Under the pieces are notes generated by a model. That model saw nothing but the letters and a program-made list of their open reading frames with translations, was not told the DNA's origin and searched no databases. The translations under genes and the position numbers were made by a program. A stretch of DNA of 64,000 nucleotides, from positions 32,534,001-32,598,000 of the forward strand of contig JAYKKT010000090.1 of NCBI GenBank assembly GCA_036023115.1, written 5' to 3'. Positions 48,401-56,331 of the stretch are shown one piece after another. The stretch's first letter is position 1. Every line of letters starts with the position of its first letter. This stretch comes from Brasenia schreberi (Eukaryota > Streptophyta > Magnoliopsida > Nymphaeales > Cabombaceae).

Positions 48401-51400
48401 ATACACTTTATCTAGCTGAAGTGATGACTAAGAGGTCACACTGTTTTCTGGTTCATTTTGAGAACTAGTTTGGACTACAGGTATCCTCACTCAACCTGTC
48501 AGACTCCATTGCCCAAATAACTAAGGCATGTCTTCTCTCTAGTTTCTATCAGCCTCTCGCCCTCTTCTTTTTCAGATGAGCCAGGAAGGCCCTCTCTCTC
48601 TATTTCTTTGTCTGTGTATATTTATATATCTATATATTTATATGTCGTAATCATGGTCACCGAAGTTCTCATGCACCGTGCTTGACATAGGTTCATCATG
48701 CACATATCGTCTTAAGAGGAAGCCATGCAGACAGTATGTCTTCAAATGTAAATTAACAAGCAGAAGTGGTCAAACGAGAATTAAAAGACAATCAATGCAA
48801 CCAATGTATGTCTTGAGAGGTCACCACATGCACAGACAAAATAACAACTATGTTACAACCGAATACATCTTTAGACCAAGCTAATGAACTATACCATTGG
48901 ACTCCTTTCAACATTCATTAAATGGCAGCCATGATAACATACCTTGTTTCAGGAAAATCTTGGGAATATGTAGTTAACTGATTTCATGAAATAGTTATCA
49001 GTAAGATAAAATCTCTAAAATGCTTCAAAAGATATTGATCAACAAAATTTAAAAAAAGAAACAGAACTGCAAGTTAGACAGAACTTTGATATTAAGAAAA
49101 GATCATGTTATTTGTGGTAAATGTCAATGTCTTGTCTAGTTTTACAAATTTTACAAAAACATATCATTAATCTTTTGGTGACATACTTGTAATTTCTGCC
49201 AAAAGTCTATGATATCTAAATTTTGATGCATTGTTATCAGTCATCACATCTTGAAAACATAAAAAGGTACGCAAGAGAGACTTACAATGATTCCATGAGC
49301 CCCTCGATAATAGCTGCTGGTTATGGTCCTAAATCGTTCCTGTCCTGCAGTATCCCACTAGTCAAGGGAAATGACGAAAATACCAGGAAAAAAAGTGAGC
49401 CCCATATTACTTGTAAGACCAAAGAAACATTGAAATCAATTGAAAACAATAGGATAATAGCTTCAATAATCAAATAAATCCAAATAAAACAAAATTATTT
49501 CCTTGACACTTTTCCTGTTTAACTAGTTCCAGAATCCAGGTTACAAGTTACGTTTTGTTTGTGCATGTGGGCATCTGTATGCATAAGCTACTAAGTCCAA
49601 TATGAATTGCCATACCAGCAAACAATGAAGTTAGAAGCTGAACTACAAGACTCATAGTTGTGTCATGTTTGGACCAACGGTAGCTACTTCTGGTATGGAT
49701 CATCAGGTTTCAAGCTCAACTCTACGACGGTTTTCTGTACTACTGATCTTTATCCAGCAAATTTATATGGATACCAGAAGTGTCTACCATAACCAAGTGT
49801 TTGTTGATTATTATTTGTTTGACCACAGCATTTGACATGCTATGAAACACGTCATTCCCTTGACCAATAGGCAATAACCATACCTATGTGCAGCAGTCCT
49901 CACATTCCCTGTAAAGATAACGTTAGAATATGCTGCTATTGTTATTTCCTTTTTTTTCCTTGAGAATTAAGCTTTGTGCTTCCTCATCTACAAAGTAACA
50001 TCATATACCAGAGAGATAAACTTTTGAAGTTTTTCCTTTATCTTTTTTCAGTCCTAAGTTTCCTACAGACATCTCAGTAGATGCACTCACGAACTTCATG
50101 AAGAAGAAACAGAACTTTTGAAGGAAAATACACTAAAAAATCAATAGAACAAATCACCAACCAAAATCAGAAACCATGACATCCTTCTAAATTCTTTGTC
50201 GAGTTCACTCTAATGTAATATGTAAATATTATTCCAAGCACCTTGAAAAGTTCTTTCCTTTCTTTTATCAACAAACAAGTCAGGGGCTTTGGTTTTAAAG
50301 TCTATTTCCTCAGGTACTAATGAAAAAGTATGCCTCAAACAACAACTAGATGCTGATGAATGTTGTACCTAAAAAATCTTATTCCACTTCCATGGATTTG
50401 CTTATTCTATTCTTCATTGGTGACCGGAATCAGTAGGTGAATATCCTCAAATTACAATTGAGATGTCATAAAGTCACATCCAGCAACCTTTACGTTATAT
50501 TTTCCTGTTGTGAGTACAACAAAAGTGAGAAAAAGAGACATTCTATCCTTCCTAATATTCCACCAAGTCAAAACATTCATAAAGGTGCACAAAGGATAGT
50601 TTACCTGGCTAGGGGGTTGACTATTGAAGGAAATGAGTTTGATACTCTGGGCGTGCATCTGGATTCTGCCTCCCCATTGTATCAAGAAAAGAGAACTTTC
50701 ATAAAGGTGCATTTGATGGGTATTTACCATCATGTCCTCTCATATTATCAATAATCTACGTTAAAACGGACTTCAGAAGGGTGGAGTGTCCACCTCGAGA
50801 CAGGTACGACACGATAATGATACTGAAACGTGTTGGACACTCAAAATTTCTTGGTATAAGGTACCAAACAAGGACAACACGTTGGAAACTGTTAGACACC
50901 TAATTGTGTCCCAACATCCAAGATTTTCTTGGATTGTAGTGTCCCACACCAATATCCATGTGACATAGAAAATGATTGAAGAACGCATGCTCAATGAACT
51001 AAGTGGTGGAGATTACAAGTGCAGGATACTTAGCTTCTTATGGTGTTATTACAGGTCTGCTTCATGCTATTTGTGTGTTCCTTGTCTCAATGCTTATCAT
51101 TCCTTGAATTTCAAAAAATAGAATCAACGAACCAACTAGTGCACAAACCTTAGGAATGATAGAGGGATATGAAATGGATTTTGAAGGAAGCAAAAGAAAA
51201 GCCCCCTTCAAACTAAAACTTGGAATAAACTATTTGGTTTCCACCTCATGACTTGTTCATCACCCTTCCATGATTCCCTCAATTATACTGAATTTGATTA
51301 AGAAAACTTAAAATATACTGAATTCAATTAAGAAACTGTAGAAAAGGAGAAGCCATAAAACTCTACGACTAAAGAGTATAGAAACACGGATCATATTCAT

Positions 51401-52086
51401 CAAAGTATAGTATCAACTACCAATAATCTGTAAATCCGAAAAAGACAGGGCCCACACATGCCCAAAATCAAGCAACAAAAATTTAAATGAAGGAATACAA
51501 AAATAGTGGCAGCAATTTCATATGCTATACTCACAATCTGGAGCTTGATCGTTTTACCATCCAATTCCACGGTTCTGATTTTCTAGAAACCCCCCCAAAA
51601 GACAGAAAGCAATATATCAGTGAATGCCCATGAAAGTTAGGGCCAAAAAGAGGAAGTCTCGCTAAAAGAAACACTCAGCAAAGACTCAGAACAGTGGAAT
51701 GATTCGACTTACAAAGTCCACGCCAATGGTGCTGATGTAGCTGTCCACGTAAGAATCATCCTATGAAAACAAAGATTATGTAAAACGAAGACGAACAACA
51801 CTCTATAAGCAATGGAGAACATTGGAATTGAACTCAAAGGAAACCTACTTTCTCCTAAGCAAAAAGAAAGAAAGAAAAAGGGTAAAATGGGGTGACCAAA
51901 TCTTACCGCGAATCTGAGAAGAAGGCAAGATTTCCCAACGGAAGAATCGCCGATCAGTAGCAGCTTGAAGAGGTAGTCACTAACAATCGAGCGGAAAAGA
52001 CAGCGTTAGTACCCAAGAAAGAAACCCAAAACAACACGACAATCACGAGCAACAAGATGTATAGAAACTCACTATTCGTTACTCAT
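30396..52086 (-). CDS. RABD1: RABD1/Rab1 (Ypt1)-type small GTPase, complete, eight coding exons
   Basis: Exons on the minus strand: 52086-52073, 51979-51907, 51760-51713, 51582-51535, 49357-49286, 31991-31836, 31585-31482, 30492-30396. All introns are GT-AG and the phases join without error to 203 codons. The protein starts MSNEYDYLF, carries P-loop GDSSVGKS, switch I ISTIGVDF, switch [23 protein letters not shown] and a C-terminal CCS prenylation end. RabD/Rab1 proteins drive ER-to-Golgi transport. GDSSVGKS, the MSNEY start and the LKGQPIQQ tail favour RABD1 over RABD2. Length is normal for the family. Oddity: intron 5 is 17.3 kb and full of nested transposons, yet every exon is clean, which implies the gene is still spliced and selected. 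Confidence 0.94.
31482..31585 (-). CDS. RABD1: RABD1 exon 7
   Basis: Encodes [20 protein letters not shown] through AEIKK; acceptor ...gtag, donor GTAAGT. The ETSAK motif contacts the guanine base. Confidence 0.93.
31836..31991 (-). CDS. RABD1: RABD1 exon 6
   Basis: Fifty-two codons from [14 protein letters not shown] to DTQTAK, with the NKCD guanine-specificity motif; acceptor ...tccag, donor GTAATT. It follows the 17.3-kb intron. Confidence 0.94.
32191..32469 (-). repeat. 3' LTR of copia C
   Basis: About 279 bp ending TTCTAACA on the plus strand. It matches 45233-48296 after removal of the hAT-like insert and shows the uninterrupted target site ggttttataatac at 32331. Confidence 0.85.
32470..32481 (-). 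promoter_or_regulatory. polypurine tract of copia C
   Basis: The minus strand reads TTGAGGGGGAG directly before the LTR TGTTAGAATC, the second-strand priming site. Confidence 0.8.
32482..34361 (-). pseudogene. copia C RT and RNase H remnant
   Basis: The minus strand gives, from the element's upstream side, the linker [21 protein letters not shown] (33907-34263), [12 protein letters not shown] with [20 protein letters not shown] (33277-33522), [24 protein letters not shown] and [18 protein letters not shown] (32848-33102). RNase H is degenerate down to the polypurine tract. The frame changes often. Confidence 0.8.
34362..35097 (+). pseudogene. inverted integrase block inside copia C
   Basis: Here the plus strand encodes copia integrase in sense: [16 protein letters not shown] and NPFELVHS near 34365-34440, [40 protein letters not shown], then [15 protein letters not shown] (34774-35037) and [15 protein letters not shown] (34929-35132). 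Gag/pre-integrase on the right and RT on the left are both on the minus strand. The segment therefore lies back to front within the element, at its expected place. Breakpoints are near 34362 and 35097. Confidence 0.85.
35092..35440 (-). pseudogene. copia C pre-integrase fragment
   Basis: The minus strand reads [33 protein letters not shown] and [13 protein letters not shown], the protease-distal and GAG_pre-integrase block of copia. It stops where the inverted block begins. Confidence 0.82.
35440..35461. repeat. target-site duplication of LINE-3, left copy
   Basis: Twenty-two bases (taccaactttaatacattc...) recur at 36982-37003 with one mismatch. Confidence 0.88.
35462..36981 (-). mobile_element. 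LINE-3: 5'-truncated RTE LINE inside copia C
   Basis: A 1520-bp minus-strand copy with TTG-repeat tail and a 22-bp target duplication. It keeps [14 protein letters not shown] and [19 protein letters not shown] (36558-36881), [12 protein letters not shown] and [12 protein letters not shown] (36123-36407), and the C-terminal [22 protein letters not shown] (35492-35701). Small deletions at about 36420 and 36575 and several shifts break the frame. It interrupts the copia C coding region between gag and pre-integrase. Confidence 0.9.
36982..37003. repeat. target-site duplication of LINE-3, right copy
   Basis: Matches 35440-35461 at 21 of 22 bases. Confidence 0.88.
37004..37571 (-). pseudogene. 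copia C gag C-terminus and protease start
   Basis: The minus strand near 37040 reads [13 protein letters not shown], a decayed copia protease DSGAT-HM motif, which continues across LINE-3 into the pre-integrase block. Near 37540 it reads [18 protein letters not shown], the conserved gag motif also seen in copia E. Element D interrupts just upstream of that motif. Confidence 0.72.
37572..37852 (+). repeat. 5' LTR of element D
   Basis: 281 bp, TGTTGAAGAATATGC to TTACAACA. It has a TATA-like ccattatataaagg near 37680 and a GA-rich stretch at 37730-37750. It differs from the 3' LTR at several dozen positions, so the insertion is not recent. Confidence 0.88.
37853..37865 (+). promoter_or_regulatory. 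primer-binding site of element D
   Basis: TGATATCAGAGTC follows the LTR end directly; it is close to TGGTATCAGAGC, the tRNA-Met site. Confidence 0.75.
37894..38247 (-). repeat. 3' LTR of copia A
   Basis: 354 bp, TGTAAATATTCG to CATTAACA on the plus strand. It has a GC-rich palindromic region (about 38130-38200, gccagggccagcgtggccctg) typical of this LTR family. Confidence 0.9.
38248..38259 (-). promoter_or_regulatory. polypurine tract of copia A
   Basis: The minus strand reads TTTGAGAGGGGG directly before the LTR. Confidence 0.8.
38261..38656 (-). pseudogene. copia A RNase H
   Basis: A continuous 131-codon frame holds [34 protein letters not shown] and [14 protein letters not shown] with a normal C-terminus ([10 protein letters not shown]). 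It is the best preserved part of the element. Confidence 0.88.
38783..39133 (-). pseudogene. copia A pre-integrase fused to RT end by deletion
   Basis: In one open frame [19 protein letters not shown] (pre-integrase) is followed after a few residues by [20 protein letters not shown] and [12 protein letters not shown] (end of RT). Integrase and most of RT have been deleted between them. Confidence 0.82.
39152..40382 (-). pseudogene. copia A gag and protease region
   Basis: The minus strand starts [20 protein letters not shown] and [20 protein letters not shown] (40382-39901), then a zinc knuckle TICHYCKEN (39575-39775), the protease-like [12 protein letters not shown] (39372-39578) and [15 protein letters not shown] (39152-39364). 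This is the UBN2-type copia gag layout. The pieces are in different frames. Confidence 0.8.
40486..40498 (-). promoter_or_regulatory. primer-binding site of copia A
   Basis: The minus strand reads TGGTATCAGAGCC, an exact plant copia tRNA-Met site, directly after the 5' LTR. Confidence 0.9.
40499..40831 (-). repeat. 5' LTR of copia A
   Basis: 333 bp, about 21 bp shorter than the other LTR because of small deletions near 40580 and 40805; otherwise closely similar. Confidence 0.9.
40832..41880 (+). other. element D leader and unrecognised interior
   Basis: If copia A is removed, an ATG at 37875 reads [16 protein letters not shown] into 40860 and stops near 40930. Beyond that, GC-richer DNA with mixed frames was not recognised; it may be further captured host sequence. 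No gag motif was identified. Confidence 0.4.
41880..42200 (+). repeat. about 165-bp tandem duplication within the TYW1 fragment
   Basis: Units near 41880-42045 and 42046-42200 share caggagtgtgccatcagatt, aatatggataccaagaa and ttcaatgccgtcgccaagg. Both encode the [19 protein letters not shown] / [19 protein letters not shown] phrase. Confidence 0.85.
41910..43190 (+). pseudogene. TYW1: captured intronless TYW1 fragment (tRNA wybutosine synthase)
   Basis: In order the plus strand reads [14 protein letters not shown] (flavodoxin domain, duplicated), [54 protein letters not shown], the radical-SAM cluster motif CxxxCxxC (42751-42774, CANKCVFC), [45 protein letters not shown] and [18 protein letters not shown]1 is the FMN and iron-sulfur enzyme that builds the tricyclic base on tRNA-Phe. 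The blocks follow each other without introns. An in-frame tga after KSQL, a 7-bp insertion near 42742 and a tag after VTNA disable it. The N-terminus and the last third are absent. Confidence 0.87.
43370..43520 (+). pseudogene. possible PPR-protein scrap
   Basis: [16 protein letters not shown] and, in another frame, LAHEVFEEM resemble pentatricopeptide repeat phrases (DARxLFDEM, AxxVFEEM). Only two short phrases support this, so it is tentative. Confidence 0.35.
43700..44060 (+). repeat. about 55-bp minisatellite in element D
   Basis: Six to seven imperfect units carry catgaaggctgagttgaaga, gttgcagc and aagaagttgttgaagat. It lies just upstream of the polypurine tract at 44095-44104. Confidence 0.82.
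44095..44104 (+). promoter_or_regulatory. polypurine tract of element D
   Basis: TTGAGGGGGG directly before the 3' LTR. Confidence 0.8.
44105..44382 (+). repeat. 3' LTR of element D
   Basis: 278 bp, TGTTGAAAAATATGC to AATTAACA, aligned throughout with 37572-37852. Confidence 0.88.
44383..45225 (-). pseudogene. copia C gag N-terminal part
   Basis: Between element D and the 5' LTR of copia C the minus strand shows degenerate gag-like reading (for example [11 protein letters not shown] near 44560). It continues the gag piece at 37500-37571 once element D is removed. Confidence 0.5.
45220..45232 (-). promoter_or_regulatory. primer-binding site of copia C
   Basis: The minus strand reads TGTTATCAAAGCC after the LTR end ...TTCTACA, a two-base variant of the tRNA-Met site. 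Confidence 0.72.
45363..45370. repeat. target-site duplication of the hAT-like element, left copy
   Basis: ttttataa, repeated exactly at 48151-48158. The intact site is seen once in the other LTR of copia C. Confidence 0.93.
45550..45675 (+). promoter_or_regulatory. promoter-like segment inside the hAT-like element
   Basis: A TATA box (attatataaaggg, about 45584-45596) is followed by a C/T-rich, G-poor leader and by ccatctccag^gtatgcc, which looks like a 5' UTR ending in a splice donor. This is inferred from sequence shape only. Confidence 0.4.
45676..45930 (+). repeat. C/T-rich minisatellite (about 40-bp unit) in the hAT-like element
   Basis: Repeated cgcctctccctctctctcg and ccacctccccctgtccc blocks in variable order. 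They produce long open frames on both strands that have no protein character. Confidence 0.82.
45931..48132. other. interior of the hAT-like element
   Basis: A/T-rich, with scattered short frames up to about 90 codons (for example 47513-47782 minus). None was recognised. The stretch 47580-47660 is locally GC-rich. Confidence 0.4.
48151..48158. repeat. target-site duplication of the hAT-like element, right copy
   Basis: ttttataa, identical to 45363-45370. Confidence 0.93.
48297..49285 (-). other. RABD1: host part of RABD1 intron 5
   Basis: Unique-looking A/T-rich intron sequence between copia C and exon 5. No further feature seen. Confidence 0.55.
49286..49357 (-). CDS. RABD1: RABD1 exon 5
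   Basis: Twenty-four codons, [20 protein letters not shown] then HGII; acceptor ...gactag, donor GTAAGT. It contains switch II. Confidence 0.94.
49358..51534 (-). other. RABD1: RABD1 intron 4
   Basis: 2177 bp, GTGAGT donor and ...actag acceptor. At 50780-50960 there are scattered gtgtcc/ggacac motifs in both orientations (tgtccac, tgttggacac, gtgtcccac), perhaps an old small inverted-repeat element; otherwise nothing seen. Confidence 0.6.
51535..51582 (-). CDS. RABD1: RABD1 exon 4
   Basis: Sixteen codons, [16 protein letters not shown]; acceptor ...ttctag, donor GTGAGT. Confidence 0.94.
51713..51760 (-). CDS. RABD1: RABD1 exon 3
   Basis: Sixteen codons, [16 protein letters not shown], which hold switch I (effector loop); donor GTAAGT. 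Confidence 0.94.
51907..51979 (-). CDS. RABD1: RABD1 exon 2
   Basis: Completes the split Tyr codon and encodes [18 protein letters not shown] then LLLRFA, with the P-loop. Ser in place of the usual Gly after GDS is characteristic of RABD1. Donor GTAAGA. Confidence 0.94.
52073..52086 (-). CDS. RABD1: RABD1 exon 1 (start codon exon, 14 bases)
   Basis: ATGAGTAACGAATA encodes MSNE and two bases of Tyr, followed by donor GTGAGT. It is too short to be found by open-frame searches. The start is chosen because the phase joins exactly to exon 2 and MSNEYDYLF is the family N-terminus. Confidence 0.92.
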
Positions 52087-52500
52087 TTTTCTTCACTGGT
52101 GATTGTCAAATGAAATTAGGGGAGAGAGAGAGAGAGAGGGAAACGCTGCACTCCGATCTCTGGATTGCCCTTTCCACACGACTTCGCCGACAACCGAAGC
52201 ACGTCTGGTTTCACGTAATTTGCATGTTTGCGCCAATTCTTTATTCAACTTGGATATTTTCGGGGCCTTTCGACAGAAAAAGTCAATGTTGCCGCAAAAT
52301 ATTTTGGGCGAAGCTTGTCATCATGCCGGATTAATCGTATTCTGGGCTGGAGCAATGAACCTATTTGAAGTGGCTCATGGCTTCGGCTTCGGAAGATGGA
52401 CCCTCCGGTTCTTTGAGATTACACTACCGAATTCTTCTTTGTTAAAAGCTGCTGTGATATGAAGTTTGTTCTAAGCTCCTTGTAAAAGATTCAACCGAGT
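52087..52500 (-). promoter_or_regulatory. RABD1: RABD1 5' UTR and proximal promoter
   Basis: A CT-repeat (as read on the minus strand) at 52121-52140 lies 35 bases upstream of the ATG, a common feature of plant 5' UTRs. The transcription start was not located. Confidence 0.5.
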
Positions 52501-54167
52501 GTTGTGCTGACCATTGACTACCAAAGCAGATTATCCTTCTTTATCTGGGATTAAAGCTAGTAACAAGCAGGTGAAGACTTTAAATCGGCAAGTAAGAACA
52601 GTAAATATTGCAAGAAAATGAACCCTGACAAATTATCATTCTTTATCAATAATAAGTATCAATCTAATATTATTCTATATTAACAAATCCATCTAATATC
52701 GATTTCATCTTGATGGTAACTATGCAATAAAAGATCAACGATTGTTGTGACTATGAAATGAACAAATAACGGAAAATTGCCCAACAGCTAAGAATTCCCC
52801 ACATTTTTCTTGAAGTTCCCTCCGAAACCTATTTCGATCTTTATAAGGATTTAACTGAAAGGCCTGGAACTCAGGAGGAAAAGAAAGATCAACAACAATG
52901 CCTCATCAACTCTTTGCTATATGAAAGTTTACGCAATATTTGTCTTGATCAACCTGCCTACAGATCTCATCTATCTATGTCCAGAAAAGTGAAATACTAA
53001 GAACTAATGAGCCAATCAATGTAAACCTTTTCTTTCTTTCTTATAAAGGTCGATTGGTGAGTGTTCTTTCCTTGAGATAGAGGAAAGCGCTACTTGTTGA
53101 CGCTTAGAAGGAAGATAACCATACAAAATTTCCTTACGGGTGCCTTGATTGGACATCGGAGCCAGGTGCGCTAGGCAGACGCAACAAAGGTACTTCTGCC
53201 CTGATAGGTATATGCACCCGAGTGCATTTGTCTTGGCAGGCAGACGAGAGTGCGTCTAGGCAGATGGACCCAAGTGCATATGGCTTGCACTGTTTTTGGT
53301 GCGTCTGGCTTGGATGCACATCTACGTGCGAACAGAGAGAGTGAGAGCGAGGGTAGTTTGGGTATAAAAGGAGTTGAAGGTGTCCAATAGAAAAAAAAGG
53401 TGTCTAGCATATATACAATCACATATTTTGTGTACATATACACATGTACACAGTATAATAGTATAGTATGTATACTGGTTTAATACAGTATATAGGTATA
53501 TTATACCATATACTATATCAGGTAAACTATTATATATAGTATACTGTAAACTATATTAAGTATTTATACTATTATGCATACCTTTAAATTAAATTTTATA
53601 CAAAAACGTACTTTAAAAACTTATGCAGGGCGGGTTCTACTAGGTTTGGTGCGACCTGAAAATCCCAAGACCCACACAGGCCGGGGCATGGCAAGTTCAG
53701 AAAACTGGACTGACCCCAAAATCAAACTTGTTTTCCACGCAGCTAGATGGAAAATAGAAAACCAAACAAGCACGTAGAACTCATGTAAGTACCATGAACG
53801 ATCCCTTTTTTTTCTGAAGAGGGAGGCTGAAGTCAGCTGCGCAATCGGCGTATCATGACCTTCAACTTGTGAATCAGCCTCCTGGCCAGGTGCGCTATTG
53901 CTCGTTGTGCTTATAATGGATAACCTTAGCTACACGGATCATGCTCACAATTGTCCGAGAGTCCTACTTAAACTGAAAGGAAGTGAAAGATAGTGAAGCC
54001 GATAAAGGTACTCTTCTCTCAAAATTTCAACAGGTTTCTACATGAACTGAGTGAAAAGGAAGAATTCCACAAACTAAAAAACTGATGAAGTGTCAATTTT
54101 CCTCTCATGGATGGTACATACAATCGTTTGAAGCGCTATGGAGGCCTCTGCTTTCACAGGAAAAGGA
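52501..54167. other. intergenic DNA between RABD1 and the 54-kb gene
   Basis: No gene seen. Positions 53160-53330 repeat the motifs gcgtctgg/gcagac and gtgcat several times. Positions 53430-53580 are an A/T-rich stretch made of tatagtatac-like palindromic words that could fold extensively. Confidence 0.4.
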
Positions 54168-54386
54168 TTAATCCGTTCCCCACTTCCGTATCACTCTCTC
54201 CTTAGCAGAAAGATTAGGTGCAGCCGATTCACTTGCTTCTCTGTCCGGCAGAGGCTTGAATGGAGGAGCCATACCAGATAAGACACTGGAAACTGATGTA
54301 AAGAGGTTCCTGCTTCCCCGTAGAACATAGAGTAAAGGGTTCAAGATGACGGCAAGCAATACATCACCTTTTGCGATGATCAGATA
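54168..54386 (-). CDS. terminal exon, glycine-rich membrane protein gene (unrecognised family)
   Basis: After acceptor ...ccccacag the minus strand encodes 72 codons and a stop: YLIIAKGDVLLAVILNPLLY, then VLRGSRNLF and a polar tail ending ERVIRKWGTD. The first 20 residues are hydrophobic and continue a segment started in the previous exon (VAGIIFL), forming one membrane span. I do not recognise the family; conserved-looking plant plastid or membrane proteins of this shape exist, but no function is claimed. Confidence 0.75.
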   Translation of the reverse strand, partial: YLIIAKGDVLLAVILNPLLYVLRGSRNLFTSVSSVLSGMAPPFKPLPDREASESAAPNLSAKERVIRKWGTD

Positions 54387-54993
54387 CTGTGGGGCAAAGA
54401 GAACACAAAACAATTAATCTATAATTTAGGCCCAACCAAAGCAACTATAATTGAAAGTATCAATGGTGCTTTTGTCACACAGTCCTGCTTAGCTAGAGAC
54501 TGACTTCCTGCATTGCAGTGAAATTTAACAATGTGCCTTTAAAATACGATCAAACTTGGCAATCAAGTGCTAATAGCGGTTACAGCCGCTTATTCAGCCA
54601 AAACCACTATGCAGTTGAGCACTGCATATTTCGTGGGATTAGCAGAAAATTAAGACAAAAATATTTGGGTAGGTATCAATTCAACACATTTCATGAACAT
54701 AAATCTAATTTAAATAGTAAATAGTAAACGTCCATGACTCCTGAACATCATTATGAAGAATAAATCATCATCTTCTTTTAATTATTCTATAAATCTTATA
54801 TGTGTCGTATTTATTTAATATGCTACAATTGCCACTTTCGGTTCTGAACTTGCTAGTAATATATTGAATTCCAATATAATATATAAAAAGTTGACAGAAA
54901 TGCCATAAAAACAAGAGAGATGACGAGAGAGAGACGGTCCTACAGTTGGAAAGGGAGAAAATGAGAGATTCATTGGCAAGATATACAATAGGG

Positions 54994-55037
<44 letters not shown>

Positions 55038-55247
55038 AAAGGACGAAGAAGGCGTAGAAGGGAGGTATATAACCTCGGACAACCCGCTGTTCAAACTTCA
55101 AATAGGAATAGAGACATCACCAAGTCATCCATTCCTTTAAGCAGAGAATATGACAAATGAGACAAGGCTCTCGGCATACACAGTATACCGCAACTAGCTG
55201 ACGTAACGAGCATGTTTGATTAACATATACTAGTATGGATACGGTAC
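54387..55247 (-). other. intron between the two 3' exons
   Basis: Donor GTACCG at 55247, acceptor ...ccccacag at 54387. It contains a long GA/CT microsatellite at 54995-55035. Confidence 0.7.
54995..55035. repeat. (GA)20 microsatellite
   Basis: An unbroken GA run of about 41 bases. Confidence 0.95.
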
Positions 55248-55513
55248 CAAGAAAATGATTCCTGCAACTGTAAGGCTGGTCTGTTGTGTTTCCTTCCAGA
55301 AATGTTCACCATCCGATCCACCAAACCATCCACCACCTCCAAACCACCCACCGCTTCCTCCACCACCCCCACCATCAGCTTCTTCCCTCTTCTGTATTTC
55401 TTTGTTCCATTTTTCATATTCAGCTTTCTTTCCACCAAGAGCACTCTCTAATGCTTTTCTTGCTTGTTCCTTCAGCAAATCAAGAACAAAAGGTATCAAT
55501 ACCATAGCAGTTC
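55248..55513 (-). CDS. penultimate exon, glycine-rich membrane protein gene
   Basis: The minus strand encodes MVLIPFVLDLLKEQARKALE, then a Lys/Glu-rich probable helix (KKAEYEKWNKEIQKREE), a Gly-rich part with two GGWFGG units, and the start of a membrane span (TVAGIIFL). A GTACCG donor joins it in frame to 54386. The acceptor ...ttcaag at 55514 is likely but not certain. Upstream exons were not identified; LINE-4 sits about 0.8 kb upstream, possibly in another intron. Confidence 0.72.
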
Positions 55514-56331
55514 CTTGAATTTTAAGGAAAGGCACATTCAAGCATGTTAACATAGACCATCTATATACTCAAAAGTCAAAAAGGAATGGAGGCAAGGAAC
55601 ATACATATGTTTCCAATTTGGGACCATCAGCTTACATAAATTCCCAACCAAGCAAAGAAATAAAAACACAACAAATTGAATAAGAACCAAAAGTGTAAAG
55701 GATGAACAGGAAGCAACCTTAAATGTAAGTGATGACACCTATAATAGTGGCTTGAAATATTCTCACCTCGTCAAAAGAAGGAAGATATTCCTCGCAGATG
55801 AAATAGCAGCACATGCAACAAATACCACAGAAAGACTACCCAACCTAACAGATAAGTGAAATTACATGATTTGTGATTAAGGATGCAATCTTCGAGTAAC
55901 AAGCTACCAGTATGCAGGCTGTGAAACATATGCAGTGGGCTTCCCTTACAACCTATTGGTGTGGCCGTGAATATGATCTTCCCTGATGGCATACACATCT
56001 CGTAAATTACTGTCACTTTAGCATATCCAGCAACTGCAGGGTTCCAGCATGAATGTGATACAGGAAAGAAAGTTGCATATGGCATGCTCTGACAATTGAT
56101 TTCATAAGCATTGTCATTCATGAAATTTTGAGGTAGCTGGTCAACTATTACACTTCAGCGTGAGATTAGGCACTAATTCTGCAAAGAGGTCAGATTGTAT
56201 CAAATATGACCGCATTAATCTGAACCATAAGGTTTACATCATAAAAACTATTGGCCAGCCAGAATTTTGTATAACAATACTGCCCAATCAGGATTCATGT
56301 CTCCATCTGACTGATCCAGATTACCAATATA
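55514..56331 (-). other. upstream region of the 54-kb gene, with an unassigned open frame
   Basis: A minus-strand frame of 116 codons at 55771-56121 reads HSCWNPAVAGYAKVTVIYEM then MPSGKIIFTATP and turns hydrophobic. It may include an exon of the same gene but its phase does not obviously join to 55513. Nothing else is seen. Confidence 0.35.

Larger units (their letters stand above)
31992..49285 (-). other. RABD1: giant intron 5 of RABD1 (17,294 bp)
   Basis: Bounded by donor GTAAGT at its right end and acceptor ...tctccag at its left end. Almost all of it is copia C with its nested passengers. The remaining host intron DNA is about 200 bp on the left and 990 bp on the right. Confidence 0.9.

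Noticed and set aside
50780..50960. Clusters of gtgtcc/ggacac words in RABD1 intron 4 as a MITE
   Set aside because: No pair of inverted ends with a matching target duplication could be fixed, so no element is called.
53430..53580. A/T-rich palindromic stretch as a possible matrix-attachment site or replication origin
   Set aside because: Composition alone does not support a function and no defined motif was seen.
55771..56121. 116-codon minus-strand frame as an upstream exon of the 54-kb gene
   Set aside because: No donor gives the phase needed for the exon starting at 55513 (a donor at GTAATT would create a stop at the junction), so it is left unassigned.
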